Part shown: in pieces, positions 8,426 to 18,422 of the stretch
How positions within the stretch are numbered: position 1 is the stretch's first letter
Layout: the number at the start of each line of letters is the position of its first letter
Assembly (NCBI GenBank): GCA_030671085.1
Contig: DAOVAI010000005.1
Span: 1-37,256, forward strand
Direction of reading: 5' to 3'
From: Pseudomonadota bacterium
GTDB lineage: Bacteria; Desulfobacterota; Desulfobulbia; Desulfobulbales; Desulfocapsaceae
Length of the DNA: 37,256 nucleotides
Translations under genes and position numbers: made by a program
Notes under the pieces: generated by a model
Told to the model about the DNA's origin: nothing
Seen by the model: the letters and a program-made list of their open reading frames with translations, nothing else
Databases searched by the model: none

Positions 8426-9703
8426 TCAACAGGTATCTGTTTTTGCAATGCGTTGTAAGAGTAACTGAGTCATTTCAATAATATTTTGATCTATCGCAAT
8501 CTCAGCCTGTTCCTGGCTCTGCATGTCTCGTAAAACGGCCTGGCCCTGTTCCAATTCATTGTCGCCAATGATCAGAACATATCGTGCTCCAGCCTTGTTC
8601 GCCTGTTTCATTTGGCTTTTCAGGCTGCGGCCTTCATAGTCCATGGCAGCACGCAAGCCCTTTTGGCGCAGAGCATGGACCAGGGGAAAGACAAATTCAG
8701 AGGCTGCCTCTCCCAGACCAGCAATAAAGAGGTCTATCTCGCCTTGAGCTGTCTCTACTCCGTCTTTCTGCTGCAGGAGGAGTACCAGTCGTTCTATGCC
8801 CAGGGCAAAACCAACTCCGGGAACTTTTGGGCCGCCCAGCTGTTCGATCAAGCCGTCATAGCGTCCTCCGGCACCCACAGCTGCCTGGGCACCAAGGTCA
8901 CCGGTGATAAACTCAAAGGTAGTCCGGGTGTAGTAATCCAGGCCCCGAACCATAAACTTGTTCAGACTGTAGCTGACTCCGAGCTGCTGCAGCCCAGCCT
9001 GGACCACACTGAAATGGTCACTGCATTCCTGACAGAGATGTTCCTGGATGGAAGGCGCCTCCTCCACCTGGACTCGGCAGGAATGATTTTTACAATCCAG
9101 AACCCGCAACGGGTTGGTCGTGCTGCGCCGCATGCAATCATCGCAAAGCGACCCATATCGATCTTCTATAAAGGCAAGCAGGGTCTCACGAAAACCAGGG
9201 CGACACGCTGGACAGCCCAGGGAATTCAGCTCCAGGGTCACTGTCACTCCAAGCTCTTCCAGGAGCATGGCCCCCATGGCCATGAGTTCGGCATCAACTC
9301 GTGGGTTTGATGCCCCAATCACCTCAACATCCATCTGGTGAAACTGACGAAGCCTGCCCTTCTGGGGACGTTCATGGCGGAACATGGGGCCGATGGTAAA
9401 GAGACGCTGGATGGGTTTCTGCACATGAAGACCGTGCTGGACATAAGCACGAAGCAGAGATGCCGTGGCCTCGGGCCGCATGGTGATCTGCTTGTCGACA
9501 AAGGTGTACATCTCCTTTTCAACAATATCGGTGGCCTCACCAATGGAACGGGCAAAAAGCTCGGTCTTCTCCAGTATGGGCATCCTGATTTCGGAGAAGT
9601 TGAAACGTGTAAAAATATCACGGGCAACGGTTTCCACCCGCTGCCACAACTCCACCTCACCCGGCACGATGTCTTTAAAGCCTTTCAGGGCCTTGATCTT
9701 CAC
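8426..9703 (-). CDS. hisS: Histidyl-tRNA synthetase
   Basis: KALKGFKDIVPGE..., TMRPEATASLLRAY, MFRHERPQKGRLRQFHQMDVE, GLDYYTRTTFEF, AAVGAGGRYDGL. Confidence 0.96.
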   Translation of the reverse strand: MKIKALKGFKDIVPGEVELWQRVETVARDIFTRFNFSEIRMPILEKTELFARSIGEATDIVEKEMYTFVDKQITMRPEATASLLRAYVQHGLHVQKPIQRLFTIGPMFRHERPQKGRLRQFHQMDVEVIGASNPRVDAELMAMGAMLLEELGVTVTLELNSLGCPACRPGFRETLLAFIEDRYGSLCDDCMRRSTTNPLRVLDCKNHSCRVQVEEAPSIQEHLCQECSDHFSVVQAGLQQLGVSYSLNKFMVRGLDYYTRTTFEFITGDLGAQAAVGAGGRYDGLIEQLGGPKVPGVGFALGIERLVLLLQQKDGVETAQGEIDLFIAGLGEAASEFVFPLVHALRQKGLRAAMDYEGRSLKSQMKQANKAGARYVLIIGDNELEQGQAVLRDMQSQEQAEIAIDQNIIEMTQLLLQRIAKTDTC

Positions 9704-9889
9704 TACTCTTCCTCCAAGATTTTACAGTTGTAAAAAAGAATAAAATTAAACGCAATTCCCGGGAAATGTCAAGCATATGCGGACAACGCATGGAAAATTC
9801 ACCACTTCCGTATTATTTTCCACCCCTTTTAGTGGAGAATGATCCTGGAGAAATGCCACTGTTCTGCTCCCTTATCCCGCCATCACTGC

Positions 9890-9918
9890 TTGACAAAAGC
9901 AGGCAAGCAAGGCATTAT
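9890..9918 (+). promoter_or_regulatory. Putative sigma70 promoter for the pcnB leader
   Basis: TTGACA, 17-nt spacer, CATTAT. Confidence 0.45.
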
Positions 9919-9964
9919 CATTTTTTGCTCAAAAGATTATAGAGAAGAGTATTAAACCAGATAG

Positions 9965-10057
9965 ATGAAACTAGCCGAGTTAAAAATTGCAGACATCAGT
10001 ATACAAAGAAGGACAAGGATTCAGTCCGGCAGCATCCTGACCACCTCCCGCTTATGA
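9965..10057 (+). CDS. Possible 30-aa leader ORF overlapping the pcnB start
   Basis: MKLAELKIADISIQRRTRIQSGSILTTSRL*; its stop codon overlaps the pcnB ATG (ATGA). Confidence 0.35.
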   Translation: MKLAELKIADISIQRRTRIQSGSILTTSRL

Positions 10058-11394
10058 CTTTTTCCCGCGATCCCCGGATCATTCCCCCTGACGATCATCC
10101 CATTCGGCATCACATGCTTGACCGGGATGCCATGCATGTGCTCCGTGTGCTCCGTGATAATGGCTACTCAGGATACCTGGTGGGTGGCGGCGTTCGTGAC
10201 CTCTATCTGGGCAAGGCGCCCAAGGATTTCGATATCAGCACCGATGCCCGACCAGGGCAGATCCGCAAACTCTTCCGCAACAGCCGAACCATTGGCAGAC
10301 GCTTCCGCCTGGTTCAGATCCTTTTTCGCGGCAAGGAGATAGAGATCTCCACCCTGCGTTCCTTAAGCGAGTATGATATCGATGGCCCAGAGGCAGTCCT
10401 TGCACCCAACAACACTTACGGCAGCCTGGATGAAGATGCCCAGCGCCGGGATCTTACCATCAATTCCCTGTTCTACGAGATCGAAAATAATACTATTATT
10501 GATTACGTAGGCGGCATTGACGACCTCGATCATTCCATGGTCCGCATCGTCGGCGATCCGGAACGGCGTATTACCAGGGATCCGGTACGTATGCTGCGGG
10601 CCATCCGCCACGCAGCCAGACTCAACTTTACCATCGCACCTGAGAGCTGGCAGGCCATCTGTTCCCACCATGAAAAGCTCACCCTCTGCCCGCCTTCACG
10701 GATTCGCGATGAATTTTTCAGGGATCTGCACGGTGGTGCCTTGTGTCAATGGCTTGACCTGGCCCTGGAGTCGGAACTCTTTTTCGGTGTTCTGGGACTG
10801 TATAAAAAGACGCTTTTCAAAAAAGAAGCCGCTGAGGAACAGCCCTACCGGGAGCAGTTGATGGCCCTGGCAAAGGTTGTTGACCGCAGTGCACTGCTGG
10901 CCAAGGAATCTGGACAGCGAGGCTTGGCCAATGACTTTCTCCTGGCCTTTCTTCTCATTCCCTGGGCCAATGCACGTTTTGACCTGGTTCGTCAGAACCT
11001 GAAAGGGGCAGCAGCCTTTCGTTTCTCCAAAATTCTGCGCGAAAGCCTGGACCAGGAACTGGGTACGCAGCTGAATCTGCGTCGCTCCATCCGCCAGGAG
11101 ATGGTGATTCTCCTTTCCAACCTGCCCCAGTTCCTTCGCTACCGGAAAAATGACTCCTGGCCCAAGTGGTTAAAAAAGAAAAGCTATTTCAAGGCCTGTT
11201 CACTGTTCTGCGAACTCTATCTGGAGTCTGTCACCGGCAAGCAGGCAGATCTTCACCTGTCCTCTCTGCAGAAAAAGCCTCACCGGGAAAGCGAAAATCA
11301 CCCGCGTTCCAAAGGACGGAGCTCTTCCCGTAGAAAACGCTATCGTCCAGCATTTTCCTCAGAGAAAAAAGGTGTTTTCGGTCTGAAGAAATAA
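10054..11394 (+). CDS. pcnB: Poly(A) polymerase / tRNA nucleotidyltransferase family
   Basis: YLVGGGVRDLYLGKAPKDFDISTDARPGQIRKLFRN nucleotidyltransferase motif, RRDLTINSLFY, RDPVRMLRAIRHAARL; basic C-terminus. Confidence 0.93.
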   Translation: MTFSRDPRIIPPDDHPIRHHMLDRDAMHVLRVLRDNGYSGYLVGGGVRDLYLGKAPKDFDISTDARPGQIRKLFRNSRTIGRRFRLVQILFRGKEIEISTLRSLSEYDIDGPEAVLAPNNTYGSLDEDAQRRDLTINSLFYEIENNTIIDYVGGIDDLDHSMVRIVGDPERRITRDPVRMLRAIRHAARLNFTIAPESWQAICSHHEKLTLCPPSRIRDEFFRDLHGGALCQWLDLALESELFFGVLGLYKKTLFKKEAAEEQPYREQLMALAKVVDRSALLAKESGQRGLANDFLLAFLLIPWANARFDLVRQNLKGAAAFRFSKILRESLDQELGTQLNLRRSIRQEMVILLSNLPQFLRYRKNDSWPKWLKKKSYFKACSLFCELYLESVTGKQADLHLSSLQKKPHRESENHPRSKGRSSSRRKRYRPAFSSEKKGVFGLKK

Positions 11395-12132
11395 GGCCTG
11401 GAATTGATTAGAGGGCCAAGTTACAAACTGCTTTCTTTGACCTTCCCCCTGTTTCCTTTCCGTTCTGCGGTTCAAAATCCCCTGTTCGATATTCGACATT
11501 CTCTATTTAAATCCCTTCAGCCTAATCAACCTCCCCCTCTCCCTTGCTGTGCAGGAAGGGAGTCCACTTTTTATCAGTTTTCCTGATATAAATTGACCAA
11601 CCACTCCTGAAAAAACCCCATCAGCTCAAGGGAACTTTGACACCTCTTCCTACGCAGGTTTGAGCTTGCCGGCGAATTCCACTGGCCGCTCTCCGAGATC
11701 TTCACCGATGGCCACACCTAATAGGGTAATCAGCTTCTGCAAGAGAAAACTCATCACAGCACCTTTCATCCCTCTTCCTTCCAACAGATTGAACATACCC
11801 TGAAGAACAGTGCTTTCACAAACAGTCATGAACAACTATTTTCCCGTATCTGTGACACTTTTAGTCTCATATCAAAATTTTTTATGGAAACATCAAAAAT
11901 TACTGCCATTATTGAGTCATTTTCTTTTGACTTCTTATTTAACATCGCTATACCATCACAATGAGACTAGAGCTGTCCCGTTTTTTCTCAGATTGGAACA
12001 GCCAGCTGTTTCCAATCCGGTAGAGCAGGAAAAGCCCCCTTCCCGGCTCAGACACACCAGGTAACAAAACAGGCTCTCGTGATGCACCCTTCTTTCACGA
12101 TTGATCCGCTGCCAGGGGGATAACCAGAGGAG

Positions 12133-13224
12133 ATGAGTATGGAAGAGCAAGCAGGCAACATCGATCTGAATCCCGATATCAGTAGACGCGGGTTTCTTAA
12201 GAGCTGTACCATTGCCGCAGCCGCCCTGGGCCTTTCCGAGGCCATGATCCCAAGACTTGTAGCAGCTGCTGAATCTGCCCAGCGGCCAACAGTGATCTGG
12301 CTCCACTTTCAGGAATGCACCGGTTGTACCGAGAGCCTGCTTCGCGGATCCCACCCGGATATTGCTCGTCTCATCCTGGATATCATCTCCCTTGACTATC
12401 ATGAAACGGTCATGGCCCCCTCCGGTCACCAGGCCGAAAAAAGCCTGCACGACTCCATGGAAAAAAATGCAGGAAAATTCATCCTGGTGGTGGAAGGAGC
12501 GATCCCTACCGCGGACAATGGTATCTACTGTAAGATTGCGGGACGCACTGCCATGGACATCCTGGCAGAAGCAGCGCCCAAGGCAGCTGCAGTTATTGCC
12601 ATCGGCAGCTGCGCTTCCTTTGGCGGGATCCAGGCTGCCGCCCCAAACCCTACAGGGGCCAAAGGGGTGCAGGACCTGGTTTCCGGAGTTCCCATCGTCA
12701 ACATCCCCGGCTGTCCGCCCAACCCTGTAACCTTCCTGGGCACCGTCCTGCACTATCTGACCTTCAAGCGCTTGCCGAACTGTGACAACCTGGGTCGACC
12801 GCTCTTTGCCTATGGCCGCAGAATTCACGATCACTGCGAACGTCGTGCCCATTTTGATGAGGGCAGATTCGCCGAGCAATTCGGTGACTTTGGTCACAAA
12901 AACGGCTACTGCCTCTATAAGGTGGGCTGCAAAGGACCAGAGACCTTTTCCAACTGTCCGGCTGCCCGCTTCAATGATGTAGATGTGTGGCCGGTATCTG
13001 TGGGCCACGGTTGTGTTGGCTGTACGGAACCGGGGTTCTGGGATACCATGACCCCCTTTTATGAAAGACTGCCCCAGGTTTCCATTCCCGGAACCGGGAT
13101 TATTACCGATGCCGACAGTGCCGGCAAAAAAATCCTTGGTGTGGCAGCAGCAGCAGCCGGTATCCATGCAGCAGTAGGTATCGGCAAGTCCATGATCAAA
13201 GGCAAAGACAAGGATAAGGCATAG
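12133..13224 (+). CDS. hyaA: [NiFe]-hydrogenase small subunit (Tat-exported)
   Basis: Tat motif SRRGFLKSC; WLHFQECTGCTESLLR; IPGCPPNP; Fe-S cluster Cys motifs (KVGCKGPETFSNCP, GHGCVGCTEPGFWD). Confidence 0.95.
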   Translation: MSMEEQAGNIDLNPDISRRGFLKSCTIAAAALGLSEAMIPRLVAAAESAQRPTVIWLHFQECTGCTESLLRGSHPDIARLILDIISLDYHETVMAPSGHQAEKSLHDSMEKNAGKFILVVEGAIPTADNGIYCKIAGRTAMDILAEAAPKAAAVIAIGSCASFGGIQAAAPNPTGAKGVQDLVSGVPIVNIPGCPPNPVTFLGTVLHYLTFKRLPNCDNLGRPLFAYGRRIHDHCERRAHFDEGRFAEQFGDFGHKNGYCLYKVGCKGPETFSNCPAARFNDVDVWPVSVGHGCVGCTEPGFWDTMTPFYERLPQVSIPGTGIITDADSAGKKILGVAAAAAGIHAAVGIGKSMIKGKDKDKA

Positions 13225-13321
13225 AAGGCGGGGAACCGTTCCCGCCGTACAAAAAAACGACACGATACTTACGACGCCATCAATTATTGCCGGCAACCTT
13301 TTTTCATACGGAGAAAACACA

Positions 13322-15022
13322 ATGGCTCAGCGAATCACCATCGACCCCATCACTAGAATTGAGGGTCATTTACGCATAGACGCAGAAGTAGACGGAGGAA
13401 AAGTGACCAAGGCCTGGTCCTCAGGCCAGATGTGGCGAGGCATTGAGGCCATCCTCCAGGGCCGTGATCCCCGTGATGCCTGGATCTTTACCCAGCGTAT
13501 CTGCGGTGTCTGTACCACGGTCCATGCCCTGGCTTCAGTTCGGGCCGTGGAAAACGCCCTGAACATGCAGATTCCCATCAATGCCCAGTACATCCGTAAC
13601 ATTGTGATGGCCATCCATGCCCTTCAGGATCATATTGTTCATTTTTATGTGCTGTCAGCCCTGGACTGGGTAGATGTGGTTTCAGCCCTTTCTGCAGATC
13701 CCAAAAAGACCGCGGCCCTGGCCTCAAGCCTCTCGGAGTGGCCCGGCAACAGTGCCAAACGCTTTGCCGCAGTACAGGGCAAGGTCAAGGCTCTGGTGGA
13801 TAGCGGCCAGCTCGGTCCCTTTGCCAACGGCTACTGGGGACATCCAGCCATGACCCTGCCGCCCGAAGCCAATCTGATGGCAGTTTCCCACTATCTCGAA
13901 TCCTTTGATTACCAGAGAAAGGCCACCCAGGCCCTGGGAATCATTTCAGGCAAAAATCCGCATATCCAGAATCTTTCTGTGGGCGGGGTAACCACAGCCC
14001 TGAACCCGGACAGCGATTCAGCCCTGAACATGGAACGCCTGTACTGGATCAAACAGCTGATCGATGATGTTCGCGGATTCATCCAGCAGGTCTATCTGCC
14101 GGATGTGGTTGCCGTGGGCGCACTCTACAAGGACTGGCTTCCTTACGGAGCAGGAGTCACCAACTATCTGGCCGTTCCGGACATGGTCCTGAACAAAGAG
14201 GCCACAGAATTTGATCTTCCCGGCGGTACCATCATGGGCGGCGACCTATCTACGGTCAAGGGGATCAACTCCTTCCAGGACGACTACTTCAGTAAAAATA
14301 TTGTGGAAAACATCTCCCACGCCTGGTACGACGGAGACTGGTCTAAACATCCCTATGAGGAAGAAACCGTCCCCAACTACACCGATTTTCAAGATGATGG
14401 AAAATATTCCTGGATCAAGGCTCCCCGTTTCCAGGGAAAACCCATGCAGGTCGGGCCCCTTGCCCAGATGCTGGTGGGTTATGCCCAGGGCCACAAGGAT
14501 ATCGTCAAAAATGTCAATGGTGCACTGAATATGATCTCCAGTGTGGCCGGGGTCACGGTTGGACCGGAGATTCTGCACTCCACTCTGGGCCGCCATGTGG
14601 CACGGGCGGTTCGCGCATCCATGCTCGGCGACCTGGCCATCAAACACTGGGAACTGCTGGTGGACAATATCGGCAAGGGCGATCTGGAGATCTTTAACAA
14701 ACCGGTCTTTCCCAAGGGTGAACAGCAGGGCTATGGGATCCATGAAGCGCCACGGGGTATGCTCTCTCACTGGGTCGTCATCCAGGACGGTAAGATCAAG
14801 AACTACCAGTGCGTGGTCCCCTCGACCTGGAACGCCGGTCCGCGTGATGCAGAAGGTGAACCTGGTCCCTATGAGGCATCTCTTGTGGGCAATCCGGTGG
14901 CTGATGCTGAAAAACCCCTGGAGGTCCTGCGGACCATCCACTCCTTTGATCCCTGTATCGCCTGCGCCGTGCACATGGTTGACCCCAATGGTCAGGAAAT
15001 GATCAAGGTGAAAGCACTATAA
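13322..15022 (+). CDS. hyaB: [NiFe]-hydrogenase large subunit
   Basis: DPITRIEGHLRI, RICGVCTTVHA near the N-terminus, DPCIACAVHMV near the C-terminus followed by a cleavable tail. Confidence 0.97.
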   Translation: MAQRITIDPITRIEGHLRIDAEVDGGKVTKAWSSGQMWRGIEAILQGRDPRDAWIFTQRICGVCTTVHALASVRAVENALNMQIPINAQYIRNIVMAIHALQDHIVHFYVLSALDWVDVVSALSADPKKTAALASSLSEWPGNSAKRFAAVQGKVKALVDSGQLGPFANGYWGHPAMTLPPEANLMAVSHYLESFDYQRKATQALGIISGKNPHIQNLSVGGVTTALNPDSDSALNMERLYWIKQLIDDVRGFIQQVYLPDVVAVGALYKDWLPYGAGVTNYLAVPDMVLNKEATEFDLPGGTIMGGDLSTVKGINSFQDDYFSKNIVENISHAWYDGDWSKHPYEEETVPNYTDFQDDGKYSWIKAPRFQGKPMQVGPLAQMLVGYAQGHKDIVKNVNGALNMISSVAGVTVGPEILHSTLGRHVARAVRASMLGDLAIKHWELLVDNIGKGDLEIFNKPVFPKGEQQGYGIHEAPRGMLSHWVVIQDGKIKNYQCVVPSTWNAGPRDAEGEPGPYEASLVGNPVADAEKPLEVLRTIHSFDPCIACAVHMVDPNGQEMIKVKAL

Positions 15023-15056
15023 GGAAGCAACTTCTTTCATGACAAAGAGGGCTGAC

Positions 15057-15701
15057 ATGAACTATGAAATAAAAAATGTCTGGAGTATTCTGCTCCGTCT
15101 GTTCCACTGGTCCCTGGTGCTGTCCATTGTTACCCTGGTGGTGACCGGGTTCTATATTAATTCTCCATGGACCAATACGACCCTGGAGGGAACCGGGGCC
15201 TTCCCCATGGCCACCATGCGCTACTTCCATTTTCTGGCAGGCTATCTCTTTGCTGCGGCTGTACTGGTGCGACTGTATCTCTATCTCTTTGGCAACCGGC
15301 AGGAGCGAATCTGGGATATCCTTCCAGTCACTCCCAGAAATATCAAAAGCCTGACCACAACCGTTGGCTATTACAGCTATCTCAGCGACAAGCATGATAA
15401 ACGGCTGGGACATAATGTCCTGGCAGGCCTTACTTATGTCCTCACCATTGCAGCTGCTGTTTTTCAGTTGATCGGCGGTTTTTATATGCTCTATCCGGAA
15501 TCCCTGTTCTGGCAGGGGTGGGGTGGAGCCGTCTTCGGCTCTCAGCAACAGGGCCGCTTTATTCACCACCTGCTGATGTGGTACTTTATTCTTTTTGCCT
15601 TTGTTCATATCTACCTGGTGATCTGGAATGACATCAGGTCTCCGGAAGGGCTGACTTCTTCAATCATTACCGGGAAAAAATTTAAACAGAAGAATGGGTG
15701 A
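15057..15701 (+). CDS. hyaC: Ni/Fe-hydrogenase b-type cytochrome subunit
   Basis: Four-TM protein with LLRLFHWSLVLSIVTLVVTGFYI and HHLLMWYFILFAFVHIYLVIW; follows the large subunit. ORF-track start 15039 is an alternative. Confidence 0.9.
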   Translation: MNYEIKNVWSILLRLFHWSLVLSIVTLVVTGFYINSPWTNTTLEGTGAFPMATMRYFHFLAGYLFAAAVLVRLYLYLFGNRQERIWDILPVTPRNIKSLTTTVGYYSYLSDKHDKRLGHNVLAGLTYVLTIAAAVFQLIGGFYMLYPESLFWQGWGGAVFGSQQQGRFIHHLLMWYFILFAFVHIYLVIWNDIRSPEGLTSSIITGKKFKQKNG

Positions 15702-15728
15702 TAGATTCACAAAAAGATCGATGTTCCC

Positions 15729-15847
15729 GATGGCTAAGAAAAACTTCATCTGCGAGGCATGCAAATTTGACGGAATAGAGCGTACAGAGAATTCGTCGCA
15801 GTGACTGACAATTTGCAACAAGAAAGCAGATGAAGAATTTTTACGAC
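15729..15847. repeat. Palindromic MITE-like element, family B copy 1
   Basis: gatggctaag-aaaaacttcatctgcgaggc...aagcagatgaagaatttttacgac aligns with 35942-36062 (family B copy 2). Confidence 0.7.
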
Positions 15848-18178
15848 CCCTCTAGGGTGGAAATCATTGTCCAGGGCACAGTCCAGGGCGTTGGTTTCCG
15901 CCCCTTTGTCTATCGTCTGGCAAAGCAGCTGGGCATTACCGGTACCATTATAAATACAGACCAAGGCGTTGTCATAGAGGCTGAAGGGGAACGGGAATCC
16001 ATTCAGGGATTTATTGAGGCACTCCGCTCTGAACCACCTCCGCTGGCCCGTATCAGTTCCCTGGTGCAGCATCCCCGGCAGACCCTGAAAAAATTCACAG
16101 AGTTCTCCATCCTCAAAAGTCTCTGCACAGACAGCAGCAGGACTATCATCCCGGCAGATATTGCCCTCTGCAAAGACTGTCTGCAGGATATCCATGACCC
16201 GAAAAACAGACGTTTTACCTACCCGTTCACCAACTGCACCAACTGCGGGCCGCGCTTCACCATTGTGGAATCCATTCCCTATGACCGCCCAGGCACCTCC
16301 ATGAAACAGTTTCCGCTCTGTTCTGCCTGCAGAACAGAGTATGAAACCCCAGAAGACCGTCGATTCCATGCCCAGCCCAATGCCTGTCCAGACTGCGGGC
16401 CACAGTTGTCATGGCATGACGACTGTGGAACAAAGCTTACCGTCTCCTCTCCCCTTCGAGAGGCAGCCCAGGCCCTAAGCCAGGGGAAGGTCGTGGCTCT
16501 CAGGGGGCTGGGTGGTTTTCACTTGGCCGTGGATGCAGACTCGGAGTCGGCGGTGGAGCGACTTCGCAGGCGCAAGGGGCGAAAGTCCAAACCCCTGGCA
16601 GTGATGGCAGCGAATCTGGAAGAGGCGGGCAGGATCTGCCGGATAAGCACAGAGGCGAGTAAGCTGCTCTCAGGAGTGGAGCACCCCATTGTCCTGCTTC
16701 CCCGCAAGAAGGGGCAGCTGACTGAAGACCTTACGCCTGGTATTGATGAAATCGGGGTCATGCTGCCCTATACCCCCCTCCATCAGCTTCTCTTCCGGCA
16801 ACCAGACTGTCCGCAAATCCTGGTCATGACCAGTGGCAACAAGAGTGGTGCCCCAATCTTCACCGGTAACGATGCGGCCCTGACTGGCCTTTCAGGGATT
16901 GCAGACTGCTTCCTTCTTCACAACAGGGAGATTGTCACCCGTGTCGATGACTCGGTGGCAAGGATCACCCCGCGTGGCCCGCAACTCCTGCGCCGAGCCC
17001 GCGGCTATGTCCCTTCAGCAACTTCCCTTCCCTGGCAGCTGCCGCAGGTTCTGGCATGCGGGGGGGGCCTCAAATCCACCTTCTGCCTGACCCGGGATCA
17101 GGATGCATTTCTCAGTCAGCACATAGGCGACCTTTTTAATTTGGAATCACTGGATTTTTATAAGGAAAGCATCTATCATTTCAAAAAGCTTCTGCAGGTG
17201 GAGCCAGAGGCAGTGGCCTGCGACCTCCACCCCGATTACTTGAGCAGCCATTATGCACGAGAGCTGGGCCTGCCCCTGTACAAAGTGCAACACCACCATG
17301 CCCATGCCGCGGCAGTGCTGGTTGAACATAACATCCAGGAAAAAGTCCTGGCCCTGGTCCTGGACGGCAGCGGACTTGGCGACGACAACACCGTATGGGG
17401 CGGAGAAATTCTGGAGGCAGACTGCTCCAGCTACAGACGGATCGGCTCCCTGGCACCCATGCTGCTTCCGGGCGGTGATGCTGCTGCCGAGACCCCCTGG
17501 CGCATGGGACTATCCCTGCTCCACCACGCCCTTGGCAGTGCTGGAATGAGAGAATCACAACTCCCCCAGGGGCTCAGCCAGGTGGACAGCAAAAAACGAC
17601 TGGCCCTGCAACAGATGATGGACAAGGGCTTCAACTGCCCCCTCAGCTCCAGCTGCGGCCGTCTCTTTGACGGAATTGCGGCACTCCTTGGCATCTGCCT
17701 GGAAGCAGACTACGAAGGCCAGGCAGCCATGGAACTGGAATCCCTGGCCAGGCAGGCAAAGACCAGTCAATCACTGGAAGAACTTCTTGCACATTGCAGA
17801 TGGAAGCCGGAAATCACTCGTGCTGACAATCGTCTGCTGCTGCAACAGGCAGGACTGATCCGGCAACTCCTTGATCAGCTGGCAGAGGGAGAACAAGCAG
17901 CCCAGATAGCCCTTGATTTCCATCTCTGCCTCATTCAAAGCCTGTTTCTCTGCCTGCGTCAGCTTGCTGAAGAAACGGGAATACGCAGCATCGTCCTGAG
18001 CGGCGGCTGCATGCAGAACAGACTTCTCCTTGAAGGTCTTTTTATTCTTCTGGAACAGGAACAGTTCGCAGTCCATACCGGGGAAACAATTCCGGTAAAT
18101 GATGGCGGCATCTCCCTGGGACAGGCAGTTATCGGAGGTTTACGCCATGTGTCTGGCAGTACCCATGAAGGTCCTTGA
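15830..18178 (+). CDS. hypF: Hydrogenase maturation carbamoyltransferase HypF
   Basis: Acylphosphatase VQGTVQGVGFRPFVYRLA; zinc motifs CKDC..CTNCGP, CSAC..CPDCGP; VQHHHAHAAAV; LSGGCMQNRLL. Confidence 0.97.
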   Translation: MKNFYDPSRVEIIVQGTVQGVGFRPFVYRLAKQLGITGTIINTDQGVVIEAEGERESIQGFIEALRSEPPPLARISSLVQHPRQTLKKFTEFSILKSLCTDSSRTIIPADIALCKDCLQDIHDPKNRRFTYPFTNCTNCGPRFTIVESIPYDRPGTSMKQFPLCSACRTEYETPEDRRFHAQPNACPDCGPQLSWHDDCGTKLTVSSPLREAAQALSQGKVVALRGLGGFHLAVDADSESAVERLRRRKGRKSKPLAVMAANLEEAGRICRISTEASKLLSGVEHPIVLLPRKKGQLTEDLTPGIDEIGVMLPYTPLHQLLFRQPDCPQILVMTSGNKSGAPIFTGNDAALTGLSGIADCFLLHNREIVTRVDDSVARITPRGPQLLRRARGYVPSATSLPWQLPQVLACGGGLKSTFCLTRDQDAFLSQHIGDLFNLESLDFYKESIYHFKKLLQVEPEAVACDLHPDYLSSHYARELGLPLYKVQHHHAHAAAVLVEHNIQEKVLALVLDGSGLGDDNTVWGGEILEADCSSYRRIGSLAPMLLPGGDAAAETPWRMGLSLLHHALGSAGMRESQLPQGLSQVDSKKRLALQQMMDKGFNCPLSSSCGRLFDGIAALLGICLEADYEGQAAMELESLARQAKTSQSLEELLAHCRWKPEITRADNRLLLQQAGLIRQLLDQLAEGEQAAQIALDFHLCLIQSLFLCLRQLAEETGIRSIVLSGGCMQNRLLLEGLFILLEQEQFAVHTGETIPVNDGGISLGQAVIGGLRHVSGSTHEGP

Positions 18179-18422
18179 AATCCAGGGGAGTCCGGATGAT
18201 TTTCTCTCAGGCCAGACCGCACTGGTCGATGCTGATGGGATCAGGAAGGAAACCCGGCTTGATATTGTGGACCGCTGGCCCAAGATTGGTGACTACCTGA
18301 TCATCCATGCCGGTTTTGCCATCCACACCCTGGAGGCCGAGGAAGCAAAGACCAATCTCCGCCTCATGCGCGAGATGGCCGAAAAGGTGGAAGCCCGAGA
18401 AGCAACAGGCAACAGATCATGA
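18147..18422 (+). CDS. hypC: HypC/HybG/HupF chaperone
   Basis: MCLAVPMKVLEI N-terminus; overlaps the 3' end of hypF. Confidence 0.95.
   Translation: MCLAVPMKVLEIQGSPDDFLSGQTALVDADGIRKETRLDIVDRWPKIGDYLIIHAGFAIHTLEAEEAKTNLRLMREMAEKVEAREATGNRS

Noticed and set aside
11590-11835. Short ORFs on the minus strand (…LLQKLITLLGVAIGEDLGERPVEFAGKLKPA and, in another frame, …LELMGFFQEWLVNLYQEN)
   Set aside because: Could be a frameshifted gene remnant, but I cannot assign a family or show that the pieces belong together.
11956-13320. 454-aa minus-strand ORF antisense to the hydrogenase small subunit
   Set aside because: Fully antisense to a clear hyaA; composition is a by-product of codon bias and no recognisable domain is present.
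14246-14974. 242-aa minus-strand ORF antisense to the hydrogenase large subunit
   Set aside because: Antisense shadow of hyaB.
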